From: Actinobacteria bacterium OK074
GTDB lineage: Bacteria > Actinomycetota > Actinomycetes > Streptomycetales > Streptomycetaceae
NCBI GenBank assembly: GCA_001298575.1
Contig: LJCV01000099.1
Coordinates: 153,839 to 217,838 of the forward strand
Reading direction: 5' to 3'
Length of the DNA stretch: 64,000 bases
In this document: piece after piece, positions 37,791-46,554 of the stretch
Layout of the letters: the number at the start of each line of letters is the position of its first letter
How positions within the stretch are numbered: the first letter of the stretch is position 1
Program-made: the position numbers and the translations under genes
The notes under the pieces: generated by a model
Database searches by the model: none
Told to the model about the DNA's origin: nothing
Seen by the model: only the letters and a program-made list of their open reading frames with translations

Positions 37791-37818
37791 TCAGAGGGGA
37801 CTCAGAGGGAACTCAGAG
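37791..37818 (+). promoter_or_regulatory. Three 11-bp-spaced TCAGAG repeats before the response regulator
   Basis: TCAGAG at 37791, 37802 and 37813, exactly 11 bp apart, 50 bp before the response regulator start. This is a likely binding array for the OmpR-type regulator it precedes, suggesting autoregulation. Confidence 0.65.
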
Positions 37819-37867
37819 CGGTATAAGGAAGCCCGCCCGCGGGCGGCGCGGCATGCTGGTGGGTGAG

Positions 37868-38617
37868 ATGAACATGCCCCGCTCCCGCGCCTCCGGCCGT
37901 CCCGCGCTCACCCGCCCCGACGGCAGCCCCGTCCGGGTCCTCGTCGTCGACGACGACCCCGACCTCGCCGAGGTGCTCTGCGGCGCCCTGCGCTACGAGG
38001 GCTGGGAGGTGCGCTCGGCCGGTGACGGGGCGAGCGCCGCGGCCGAGGCGCGCGAGCTGCTGCCCGACGCCGTCGTCCTGGACGTGATGCTCCCCGACAC
38101 CGACGGCTTCGCCGTGCTGCGCGACCTGCACACCGTGCGGCCCGAGGTCTGCGTGCTGTTCCTGACCGCGCGCGACGCCGTCGAGGACCGCATCGCGGGC
38201 ATCACCGCGGGCGGCGACGACTACGTGACCAAGCCGTTCAGCCTGGAGGAGGTCGTCGCCCGGCTGCGCGGACTGCTGCGCCGCGCGGGCATGGCCCGGC
38301 AGCTGGAGGACGGCCCCCGGCTGACCGTCGGCGACCTCGTCATGGACGAGGAGGCCCGCGAGGTCACCCGCGGCGGCGAACTCGTCGAACTCTCGCCCAC
38401 CGAGTTCGAACTCCTGCGCTTCCTCATGCGCAACCCGCGCCGCGTCCTCAGCAAGAGCCAGATCCTCGACCGCGTCTGGTCCTACGACTTCGGGGGCCGC
38501 GCCCACGTCGTCGAGCTGTACATCTCCTACCTGCGCAAGAAGGTCGACGCCGGCCGCCCGCCCATGATCCACACGGTCCGCGGCGCCGGATACGTGCTCA
38601 AGCCGGTGGCCCGATGA
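37868..38617 (+). CDS. OmpR-family response regulator
   Basis: A 249-residue regulator. The receiver domain (residues ~20-135) has the acidic pocket VLVVDDDPDLAEVL, the phosphorylated Asp in DAVVLDVMLPDTDGF and the Lys in DDYVTKPFSLEEV. The winged-helix DNA-binding domain follows (LSPTEFELLRFLMRNPRRV, then SYDFGGRAHVVELYISYLR and HTVRGAGYVLK). ATG 37868 is used; ATGs at 37853 and 37874 are alternatives. Its stop overlaps the kinase start (ATGA), so they form one operon. The position beside the redox operon and shared repeat operators suggest that it controls that operon. Confidence 0.92.
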   Translation: MNMPRSRASGRPALTRPDGSPVRVLVVDDDPDLAEVLCGALRYEGWEVRSAGDGASAAAEARELLPDAVVLDVMLPDTDGFAVLRDLHTVRPEVCVLFLTARDAVEDRIAGITAGGDDYVTKPFSLEEVVARLRGLLRRAGMARQLEDGPRLTVGDLVMDEEAREVTRGGELVELSPTEFELLRFLMRNPRRVLSKSQILDRVWSYDFGGRAHVVELYISYLRKKVDAGRPPMIHTVRGAGYVLKPVAR

Positions 38618-40101
38618 GGGCATGGCCCCCGCGGCGCTGGGCGTCGCGGCTGCCCCGGCCGCGCACCCTGCGCGCCCGGCTCACCGCGGGCCTGGTCGTG
38701 CTGCTCGCCATCAGCTGCGCCGCCGTCGGCGTGGCCGCGGTCATCGAACTCGACGGCTTCCTCACCGGCCGCCTCGACCAGCAGCTGACCGAACTGGGCA
38801 CCAGGTTCCCGGCCAGCCTGGAGCACGGCGGCAGGATCCCCCACGACGACCACGACGGCGACGAGCAGGGCGACACCCGCCGCACGGCCACCGGCACCTT
38901 CGGCGCCCGCCTCTACAAGGGCACGGTCACCAACGCGGCCGTCGTCCGCTCCGGCGACCTGACCACCGACCTGAACGTCGACCTCAGCGCAGGGGACAAG
39001 GCGAAACTGGCCGCGATCGAGGTCGACGGCGAGGGCCACACCGTCGACCTGGCCACGCTGTCGCCGTACCGGATGACGGCGTCCAAGGGGCTCGACGGCG
39101 ACATCCTGATCACCGGGCTGCCGCTGGAGCCGGTCGAGGCCACCGTGCACCGGCTGGAACTGGTCGCCGCGATCGTGTTCGGCCTGGCCCTGGCCATCAC
39201 CGGGGTCGCGGGCGCGCTGTGGGTGCGCTGGTCGCTGCGGCCGCTGATCCGGGTCGCCGACACGGCCGCCCGGGTCAGCGAACTCCCGCTCGCCAGCGGG
39301 GAGGTGGCGCTGCCGCCGCGGGCCCCCGAGTCCGACCCGCGCGGCGAGGTCGGCCGGGTCGCGACCGCCTTCAACCGGATGCTCGGCCATGTCGAGGACG
39401 CCCTGACCAAACGGCACGCGAGCGAGGAACGGCTGCGCACCTTCGCCGCCGACGCCAGCCACGAGCTGCGCACCCCGGTGGCGTCGGTGCGCGGCCACGC
39501 GGAACTGGCGCTGCTGCACCCCGGCCCGGTCCCGCCGAAGGTGACCCGCGCGCTGGAGCGGATCGCGGCGGAGTCGGCGCGCATGGGCGAGATGGTCGAC
39601 GACCTGCTGCTGCTGGCCCGCCTGGACGCGGGCCGCCCCCTGGAACGCTGCCCCGTGGACCTCACCCACCTGGTCCTGGACGCGGTGGCCGACGCCCAGG
39701 CCGCGGGCCCGGACCACCGCTGGGAACTGGACCTCCCGGAGGAGCCGGTCACCGTCCCCGGCGACGCCCATCGCCTCCAGCAGGTCCTGGCCAACCTCCT
39801 TGCCAACGCCCGTTTGCACACACCCGTTGACACGAAGGTGACGGTGACCCTGGAGACCGCCGGTACGACGACCACACTGAAGGTCCACGACAGCGGCCCG
39901 GGTGTCCCCGACGACGTCCAGCCCGGCGTCTTCGAACGCTTCACCCGGGCGGACCGCCGCCGCACGGAGGGCTCGGGCGGCGGAGCGGGGCTGGGGCTGT
40001 CGATCGTGGCGGCGGTGGTGGAGGCGCACGGGGGAGCGGTGACACTGGAGAGCCGGCCGGGGTCAACGACTTTCACGGTACGGCTGCCGGGCACTTTCTG
40101 A
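38614..40101 (+). CDS. Membrane sensor histidine kinase
   Basis: A 495-residue two-pass kinase. Transmembrane helices lie at about residues 25-45 (LTAGLVVLLAISCAAVGVAA) and 178-200 (LVAAIVFGLALAITGVAGAL). They flank an extracytoplasmic sensor domain of ~130 residues with a His/Asp-rich stretch, DDHDGDEQGD. HAMP follows, then HisKA with the phosphorylated His in DASHELRTPVASVRGHAEL, and the ATPase domain with N box NLLANARLHT, DSGPGVPDD and GGGAGLGLSIVAAV. The acidic/His stretch might bind a metal; this is inference. It pairs with the response regulator before it. Confidence 0.93.
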   Translation: MRAWPPRRWASRLPRPRTLRARLTAGLVVLLAISCAAVGVAAVIELDGFLTGRLDQQLTELGTRFPASLEHGGRIPHDDHDGDEQGDTRRTATGTFGARLYKGTVTNAAVVRSGDLTTDLNVDLSAGDKAKLAAIEVDGEGHTVDLATLSPYRMTASKGLDGDILITGLPLEPVEATVHRLELVAAIVFGLALAITGVAGALWVRWSLRPLIRVADTAARVSELPLASGEVALPPRAPESDPRGEVGRVATAFNRMLGHVEDALTKRHASEERLRTFAADASHELRTPVASVRGHAELALLHPGPVPPKVTRALERIAAESARMGEMVDDLLLLARLDAGRPLERCPVDLTHLVLDAVADAQAAGPDHRWELDLPEEPVTVPGDAHRLQQVLANLLANARLHTPVDTKVTVTLETAGTTTTLKVHDSGPGVPDDVQPGVFERFTRADRRRTEGSGGGAGLGLSIVAAVVEAHGGAVTLESRPGSTTFTVRLPGTF

Positions 40102-40196
40102 CGGCGCGGCTGCCCGGCAGCACTTTCTAGCGCTGCGGCTGGCTGGGGCGCCTTTCCAACGCTGCGGCTGCGAGGGCGCCTTCCAACGCTGCGGCG
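40078..40196. repeat. Imperfect GC-rich repeat array after the histidine kinase
   Basis: Four to five degenerate units built on GCTGCGGCTG and CTTTC(C/T)AACG/CTTTCTAGCG, with 25-30 bp periods. The first begins within the last codons of the kinase gene (CGGCTGCCGGGCACTTTC). The clearest pair is GGCGCCTTTCCAACGCTGCGG and GGCGCCTTCCAACGCTGCGG at 40147-40194. Confidence 0.65.
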
Positions 40197-40266
40197 CCCC
40201 TGCGCTTTCAGGGGCGCGGGGCTGTATCGATGTGCGGCTCCGCCGCGTGGGCGCGAGTAACCACGG
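40194..40266 (+). repeat. Dispersed intergenic repeat, copy 5 (long form) with stem-loop
   Basis: GCGCCCCTG (40194-40202) pairs with CAGGGGCGC (40209-40217). The second arm begins the repeat, which continues GGGGCTGTATCGATGTGCGG, CTCCGCCGCGTGGGCGCG and ends AGTAACCAC. The stem-loop probably terminates transcripts of the convergent kinase gene. No gene is seen from 40267 to 40387. Confidence 0.8.
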
Positions 40267-40387
40267 CCGGCCCGCACCCAACGAACAACAGTCACCCCAA
40301 CGGCGCCATTTCGGCCAACCCGGCAGGATTGCCCATGGCCGCCCCGGCCGGCGCTCGGGGCGGCCATGGCGCCTGACACGCTCAGTA

Positions 40388-41272
40388 CTACTTGTTGAGC
40401 GTGCAGGCGGCCAAGGAGTCAAGCCCGGTCGGCTTGTCAGCGGTCCGCCCGATCGCGGTGGCGATCCGATTGATCGTCGCGACCCGCTTGTCCTCCAGCG
40501 GACCGAGGATCGCGTTCTGCACGAAGTTCGCCCCGCCCTGCCCGACGGTGTCCACGAGCCGCTGGTTCGCCTCCTGGATCTGCGTGTCGAGCAGCGTCAG
40601 GTTGCGCGTGACCTCGTCCTGGGCGGACGCCGGAATCGCGGGCAACTGGGACTCGACGTCCGGGCAGGTGATCGTCCCGACGTCACTGGTGTCGGCCGCG
40701 GCCGAGTCGTCCCCGGCGGCCTCGTCCCCGGCCGCCGCGCTCGCGCTGGGGCTCGCCGAGTCGGCCGGCGTGGCCTCGGGGGACGCTCCCGCCGGGGACG
40801 CCGCACCGTCGCCCGTGGCCGTACCGCCCGCGTCCAGCGCGCACTCGGCGAGCGAGTCGAGGCCCGTCGGCTTCTCGGCGGTGCGGCCGATCGCGATGGC
40901 GATGCGGTCGATGGTCGAGGTCCGCTTGTCCGCCAGGGGGCCCAGGATCGCGTTCTGGACGAAGTTGGCGCCGCCCTGGCCCACCGTGTCCTGGAGGCGG
41001 GTGTTGGCCTCCTGGATCTGGGTGTTGAGGAGCGTGAGGTTGCGGTCGACCTCGGCCTGGGCGGACGCCGGGATGTCCGGCAGCTGCGAGGCCACGTCCG
41101 GGCAGACGATCGTGCCCGGGTCGGCCAGCGTCTTGGCGGCGGTGCCGCTGCTGTTGGACGTCTCCCCGGCGAGGGCGTTGCCGGCGATCACCGCGCCCGA
41201 CAGCACCACCGCGGCGGCGCCGCCGATGAGGACCACGCGACGCTTGTTGTACTTCGGAAGAGCCCTGGACAT
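40388..41272 (-). CDS. Secreted protein of two near-identical 88-residue domains (unknown family)
   Basis: I do not recognise this family. The 294-residue protein has a signal peptide/anchor (residues ~11-36, RRVVLIGGAAAVVLSGAVIA). Two domains follow at residues 55-146 and 201-292, with 76 of 92 positions identical by my count. Each begins with CPDV and ends with a second Cys exactly 87 residues later (Cys57-Cys144, Cys203-Cys290), suggesting a disulfide that closes each domain. Each domain is helical with the invariant stretch DTVGQGGANFVQNAILGPL. The linker is Ala/Ser/Pro/Asp-rich. The gene has the same ECF-type promoter as flavocytochrome copy 1, so it is probably co-regulated with that system. 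Confidence 0.8.
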   Translation of the reverse strand: MSRALPKYNKRRVVLIGGAAAVVLSGAVIAGNALAGETSNSSGTAAKTLADPGTIVCPDVASQLPDIPASAQAEVDRNLTLLNTQIQEANTRLQDTVGQGGANFVQNAILGPLADKRTSTIDRIAIAIGRTAEKPTGLDSLAECALDAGGTATGDGAASPAGASPEATPADSASPSASAAAGDEAAGDDSAAADTSDVGTITCPDVESQLPAIPASAQDEVTRNLTLLDTQIQEANQRLVDTVGQGGANFVQNAILGPLEDKRVATINRIATAIGRTADKPTGLDSLAACTLNK

Positions 41273-41334
41273 GCAGATGCCTCACTAGGGTCAGGGGGGT
41301 CCGTTGTTGACAAACGCGGCGCCTGCGTTCGGGG

Positions 41335-41367
41335 AGAGGTACGAGAAAGCGCGTTCCGTTGTTCAAA
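41335..41367 (-). promoter_or_regulatory. ECF-type promoter of the tandem-domain secreted protein
   Basis: On the minus strand: TTTGAACAACGG (41356-41367), 12 nt, CGTACCTCT (41335-41343). It is identical in both boxes and spacing to the site at 35783-35815. It lies 63 bp before the start codon. Confidence 0.7.
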
Positions 41368-41408
41368 CCTCTTTGGGATTTCCTTGGCACGGTCGTGACG
41401 GGGCCGAA

Positions 41409-41445
41409 TTGACGAACCATGCAGAGTGCTGCATACTCATGCATG
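41409..41445 (+). promoter_or_regulatory. argG promoter with overlapping ARG-box operator
   Basis: TTGACG (41409-41414) and CATACT (41432-41437) are spaced by 17 nt. ATGCAGAGTGCTGCATA (41419-41435) and CATGCATG (41438-41445) give ARG-box half-sites across the -10 region. It lies 28 bp before the argG start. Confidence 0.75.
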
Positions 41446-41473
41446 TCAGCGAATGCACTGTGAGGAGAAACTC

Positions 41474-42667
41474 GTGACCGAGCGCGTCGTACTCGCCTAC
41501 TCGGGCGGTCTGGACACCTCCGTCGCCATCGGCTGGATCGCCGAGGAGACGGGCGCCGAGGTCATCGCCGTCGCGGTCGACGTCGGCCAGGGTGGCGAGG
41601 ACCTGGACGTCATCCGCAAGCGCGCCCTCGCGTGCGGCGCGGTCGAGGCCGAAGTGGCCGACGCCAAGGACGAGTTCGCCGACGAGTACTGCCTCCCGGC
41701 GATCAAGGCCAACGCCCTCTACATGGACCGCTACCCGCTGGTCTCGGCCCTCTCCCGGCCCACCATCGTCAAGCACCTGGTCGCCGCCGCCCAGAAGCAC
41801 GGCGCCACCACGGTCGCCCACGGCTGCACCGGCAAGGGCAACGACCAGGTCCGCTTCGAGGCCGGCATCGTCGCGCTGGCCCCCGAGCTGAAGTGCATCG
41901 CCCCGGTCCGCGACTACGCGATGACCCGCGACAAGGCGATCGCCTTCTGCGAGCAGAAGCAGCTTCCGATCGCCACCACCAAGAAGTCCCCGTACTCCAT
42001 CGACCAGAACGTCTTCGGGCGCGCGGTCGAGACGGGCTTCCTGGAGGACATCTGGAACGCCCCGATCGAGGACATCTACGACTACACCTCCAACCCGGCC
42101 GAGCCCCGCGAGGCCGACGAGGTGATCGTCTCCTTCAAGCAGGGCGTCCCGGTCGCCATCGACGGCAAGCCCGTCACCGTCCTCCAGGCCATCCAGCAGC
42201 TCAACGAGCGTGCGGGAGCCCAGGGCATCGGCCGGATCGACATGGTCGAGGACCGCCTCGTCGGCATCAAGTCCCGCGAGGTGTACGAGGCCCCGGGCGC
42301 GATTGCGCTCATCACGGCCCACCAGGAGCTGGAGAACGTCACCGTCGAGCGCGAACTGGCCCGCTACAAGCGGCAGGTCGAGCAGCGCTGGGGCGAACTG
42401 GTCTACGACGGCCAGTGGTTCTCCCCGCTCAAGCGCGCCCTGGACGGCTTCATCAACGAGGCCAACCAGCACGTCAACGGCGACATCCGGATGACCCTGC
42501 ACGCCGGCCGCGCGGTCGTCACCGGCCGTCGCTCGGACACCTCGCTCTACGACTTCAACCTGGCCACCTACGACACGGGCGACTCGTTCGACCAGGCCGC
42601 GGCCAAGGGCTTCATCGACATCTACAGCCTGTCGTCGAAGATCGCCGCCAAGCGGGACCTCGCGTAA
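41474..42667 (+). CDS. argG: Argininosuccinate synthase
   Basis: Joins citrulline and aspartate using ATP. It has 397 residues. The P-loop-like N-type ATP pyrophosphatase motif is [17 protein letters not shown]. Further conserved parts are [29 protein letters not shown] and [16 protein letters not shown] 41474 follows GAGGAG (41462-41467) at 6 nt. It is the first gene after the redox block and is followed by argH, each with its own signals between them (a terminator at 42702-42733). An ArgR-type operator controls it. Confidence 0.97.
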   Translation: MTERVVLAYSGGLDTSVAIGWIAEETGAEVIAVAVDVGQGGEDLDVIRKRALACGAVEAEVADAKDEFADEYCLPAIKANALYMDRYPLVSALSRPTIVKHLVAAAQKHGATTVAHGCTGKGNDQVRFEAGIVALAPELKCIAPVRDYAMTRDKAIAFCEQKQLPIATTKKSPYSIDQNVFGRAVETGFLEDIWNAPIEDIYDYTSNPAEPREADEVIVSFKQGVPVAIDGKPVTVLQAIQQLNERAGAQGIGRIDMVEDRLVGIKSREVYEAPGAIALITAHQELENVTVERELARYKRQVEQRWGELVYDGQWFSPLKRALDGFINEANQHVNGDIRMTLHAGRAVVTGRRSDTSLYDFNLATYDTGDSFDQAAAKGFIDIYSLSSKIAAKRDLA

Positions 42668-44227
<1,560 letters not shown>

Positions 44228-44244
44228 TCCTTTGCGTCGAGTCC

Positions 44245-44283
44245 CGCGCCCCCGATGGGCCGCAGGCCCATTCAGGGGGCGCG
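44245..44283 (+). terminator. Stem-loop after argH, merging into the dispersed repeat
   Basis: CGCGCCCCC-GA-TGGGCC (44245-44261) pairs with GGCCCA-TTCA-GGGGGCGCG (44265-44283) around a GCA loop, an interrupted 15-bp stem. The right arm is the start of repeat copy 6. Confidence 0.7.
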
Positions 44284-44304
44284 GGGAACTGCGCGAGCAA
44301 CCAC
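44275..44304 (+). repeat. Dispersed intergenic repeat, copy 6 (short form)
   Basis: GCGCGGGGAACTGCGCGA core, then GCAACCACGAC. It matches copy 4 closely (reverse orientation). It lies in the argH-aldo/keto reductase gap, with no other element seen in that gap. Confidence 0.85.
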
Positions 44305-44413
44305 GACGCCGCCGCACCCGCAAACGCACCGTCCGGCCCGAGCTCTGAGGCGAAGGCCACTGCGGGTTACGTTGGTCGTGCACCTTTCCGGAGCCGACCA
44401 AACGGAGCCCGCG

Positions 44414-45379
44414 ATGCCCTTCGCCAGGCTGGCAGCAGCCACACCCGCCCACATCGGCCTCGGCCTGGCCGCAATCGGTCGCCCCGGCTACATCAACCTA
44501 GGTCGCGACAACGACCTCGGAGACAACCGCAGCGTCGAGTCACTCCGCACCCGCACCCACCAACTCCTCGACGCCGCCTACGCCCAGGGCGTCCGCTACT
44601 TCGACGCGGCCCGCTCGTACGGCCGTTCCGAGGAGTTCCTCGCCGACTGGCTGACCGCACGGCCCGACGTCGACGACATCGTCGTAGGCAGCAAATGGGG
44701 TTACACCTACACCGCGGACTGGACCACCGACGCCGAGAAGCACGAGGTCAAGGACCACAGCGCGGCGACGTACGAGCGTCAGCGGGCCGAGAGCGCCGAG
44801 TTGCTGGGCGACCGGCTGGACCTCTACCAGATCCACTCGGTGACCCCGGACAGCCCGGCCCTCACCGACAAGGACCTGCACGTACGGCTGGCGGAGGCGG
44901 CGGCCGAGGGGCTCACGATCGGGTTCTCCACCAGTGGCCCGGCCCAGGCGGACGCGATCCGCGCGGCGCTCGCCGTGACGGTGGACGGCGAACCCCTCTT
45001 CCGCACCGTCCAGTCCACCTACAACGCGCTGGAACGCTCCGCGGGGCCCGCGCTGGCCGAGGCGCACGGCGCGGGACTCACGGTCATCATCAAGGAGGGC
45101 ATGGCCAACGGCCGCCTGGCCGAGCCGTACGCCCCGGATGCCCTGAAGACCGTAGCGACGGAAACGTCCCTGAGTACCGACGCGGTCGCCCTGGCCCTGA
45201 TCCTGCGCGAGCCGTGGGCGGGCGTGGTCCTGTCGGGCGCGGCGACCACGGCCCAACTCGCCTCGAACCTGCACGCGGCGGCGGCCGATTTGGATGAGGA
45301 CCAGCTGAGCCGCCTGGCGACTCTCACAGAGGACCCGCGAGCGTACTGGGAGCACCGGGGCCGGCTGCCCTGGCACTGA
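44414..45379 (+). CDS. Aldo/keto reductase
   Basis: A 321-residue NAD(P)H-dependent oxidoreductase of the AKR TIM-barrel family. Typical parts are GLGLAAIGRPGYINLG, the active-site region RYFDAARSYGRSEEFLADWL (Asp and Tyr), VVGSKWGYTYTADW (Lys) and DLYQIHSVTPDSP (His). The family substrate range is broad, and nothing here narrows it. ATG 44414 has GGAG 8 nt upstream. No neighbouring gene suggests a pathway. Confidence 0.9.
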   Translation: MPFARLAAATPAHIGLGLAAIGRPGYINLGRDNDLGDNRSVESLRTRTHQLLDAAYAQGVRYFDAARSYGRSEEFLADWLTARPDVDDIVVGSKWGYTYTADWTTDAEKHEVKDHSAATYERQRAESAELLGDRLDLYQIHSVTPDSPALTDKDLHVRLAEAAAEGLTIGFSTSGPAQADAIRAALAVTVDGEPLFRTVQSTYNALERSAGPALAEAHGAGLTVIIKEGMANGRLAEPYAPDALKTVATETSLSTDAVALALILREPWAGVVLSGAATTAQLASNLHAAAADLDEDQLSRLATLTEDPRAYWEHRGRLPWH

Positions 45380-45390
45380 GGGGCTGCGAA

Positions 45391-45455
45391 GCGCCCCGGA
45401 AGGGGCGCGGGGCTGTATCGATGTGCGGCTCCGCCGCGTGGGCGCGACCAGCCAC
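45391..45455 (+). repeat. Dispersed intergenic repeat, copy 7 (long form) with stem-loop
   Basis: GCGCCCC (45391-45397) and GGGGCGC (45402-45408) form a stem with a GGAA loop just after the aldo/keto reductase stop. The repeat continues GGGGCTGTATCGATGTGCGG, CTCCGCCGCGTGGGCGCG, ACCAGCCAC. It is almost the same as copy 5. Confidence 0.85.
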
Positions 45456-45518
45456 CAACAACCAGCAGTCGCCAACGCTCCAGGCGCCCCACGGCGAAAA
45501 GGCGCCCCCGCCCAACCG

Positions 45519-46190
45519 CTACGCGGCCTTCGCCTTGGTCGCGTACATGTCCACGTACTCCTGCCCCGACAACCGCATGACCTCCGTCATCACGGAGTCC
45601 GTCACGGCCCGCAGCACATACCGATCCCGGTCCATCCCCTCGTACCGGGAGAACTCCATCGCCTCACCGAACCGCACCGTGACCCGCCCCGGCCGGGGAA
45701 TGCCACTTCCACCCGGCTGGAGCTTGTCCGTGCCGATCATCGCGAAGGGGACGACCGGCGCCCCGGTCATCAGCGTGAGGCGGGCGATGCCGGTGCGGCC
45801 GCGGTAGAGGCGGCCGTCGGGGGAGCGGGTGCCCTCGGGGTAGATCCCGAAGACCTTGCCCTCTTCGAGGATCCGGCGCCCGGTCATCAGCGCCGCGACA
45901 CCACCACTCGCACCGTCCCGGTCCACCGGGATCATGCCGACGCCGGTGAAGAACCAGGCCATGAGCCGGCCCTTGAACCCCTTGCCGGTGACGTATTCGT
46001 CCTTGCCGATGAAGAACACCTGCCGCTTGGAGACCAGCGGCAGCACGATCGAGTCGATGAACGTCAGGTGGTTGCCGGCCAGGATCACCGGGCCGTCGCC
46101 GGGGATGTGCTCCACGCCCTCCACCCGAGGGCGGAACATCAGGCGCATGATCGGTCCGAGCACTGCCTTGATGAGCGCAAAGCGGGACAA
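45519..46190 (-). CDS. PlsC-like 1-acylglycerol-3-phosphate acyltransferase
   Basis: A 223-residue membrane-associated enzyme that adds an acyl chain to lysophosphatidate or a similar acceptor. The catalytic HX4D motif is in LAGNHLTFIDSIVLP, the substrate motif in YPEGTRSPDGRLYRG, and VPVDRDGASGGV and PFAMIGTDKLQPGG are also usual. TTG 46190 (MSRFALIKAVLG) is chosen because GGAGGG lies 4-5 nt upstream; another in-frame TTG at 46208 lacks a ribosome site. It is divergent from the glycerophosphodiesterase gene, with PHO-box-like repeats between. Confidence 0.9.
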   Translation of the reverse strand: MSRFALIKAVLGPIMRLMFRPRVEGVEHIPGDGPVILAGNHLTFIDSIVLPLVSKRQVFFIGKDEYVTGKGFKGRLMAWFFTGVGMIPVDRDGASGGVAALMTGRRILEEGKVFGIYPEGTRSPDGRLYRGRTGIARLTLMTGAPVVPFAMIGTDKLQPGGSGIPRPGRVTVRFGEAMEFSRYEGMDRDRYVLRAVTDSVMTEVMRLSGQEYVDMYATKAKAA

Positions 46191-46295
46191 CGGGCCCTCC
46201 GATGCCAAGGGTTGTCAGCGGTTTGTCAGGTGCCAGGTCATAAGTCCGTGCAGGTGAGGACGATACTCGCGCATCCCGTGTGCGCGCACATCGGG

Positions 46296-46334
46296 GTTCA
46301 CCGACTGGATACGCGCCGTTGACGCTTGTTTACC
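46296..46334 (+). promoter_or_regulatory. PHO-box-like direct repeats (PhoP site candidate)
   Basis: GTTCACC (46296), a degenerate GGATACG (46307), GTTGACG (46318) and GTTTACC (46328) lie in the same orientation at 11, 11 and 10 bp steps. This matches the direct-repeat unit GTTCACC of Streptomyces PhoP boxes. It lies in the divergent region upstream of the glycerophosphodiesterase, an expected phosphate-starvation gene. The rest of this 364-bp gap shows no gene. Confidence 0.6.
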
Positions 46335-46554
46335 TGCGGTGGCCTGCGGTGATACGGCCGTCACATGCCCTCAACGGTACGGCGGAGTTGGCGCGAACCT
46401 CACACGCGAGTCTTACGTGCCCACCGTCCGACTACCCCGCACGCCCGGGTTCACGACATTCCCCGTCACCGGCGTGTTCGCCCGGCGGTCTCCCTCTCGC
46501 CATGTACACGTACATACGATCGGCGGACCGTACGGGACGGCAGGGAGGGCGCTC

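Noticed and set aside
40078..40196. CRISPR array
   Set aside because: The repeats are degenerate, without regular spacers, and there are no cas genes nearby.
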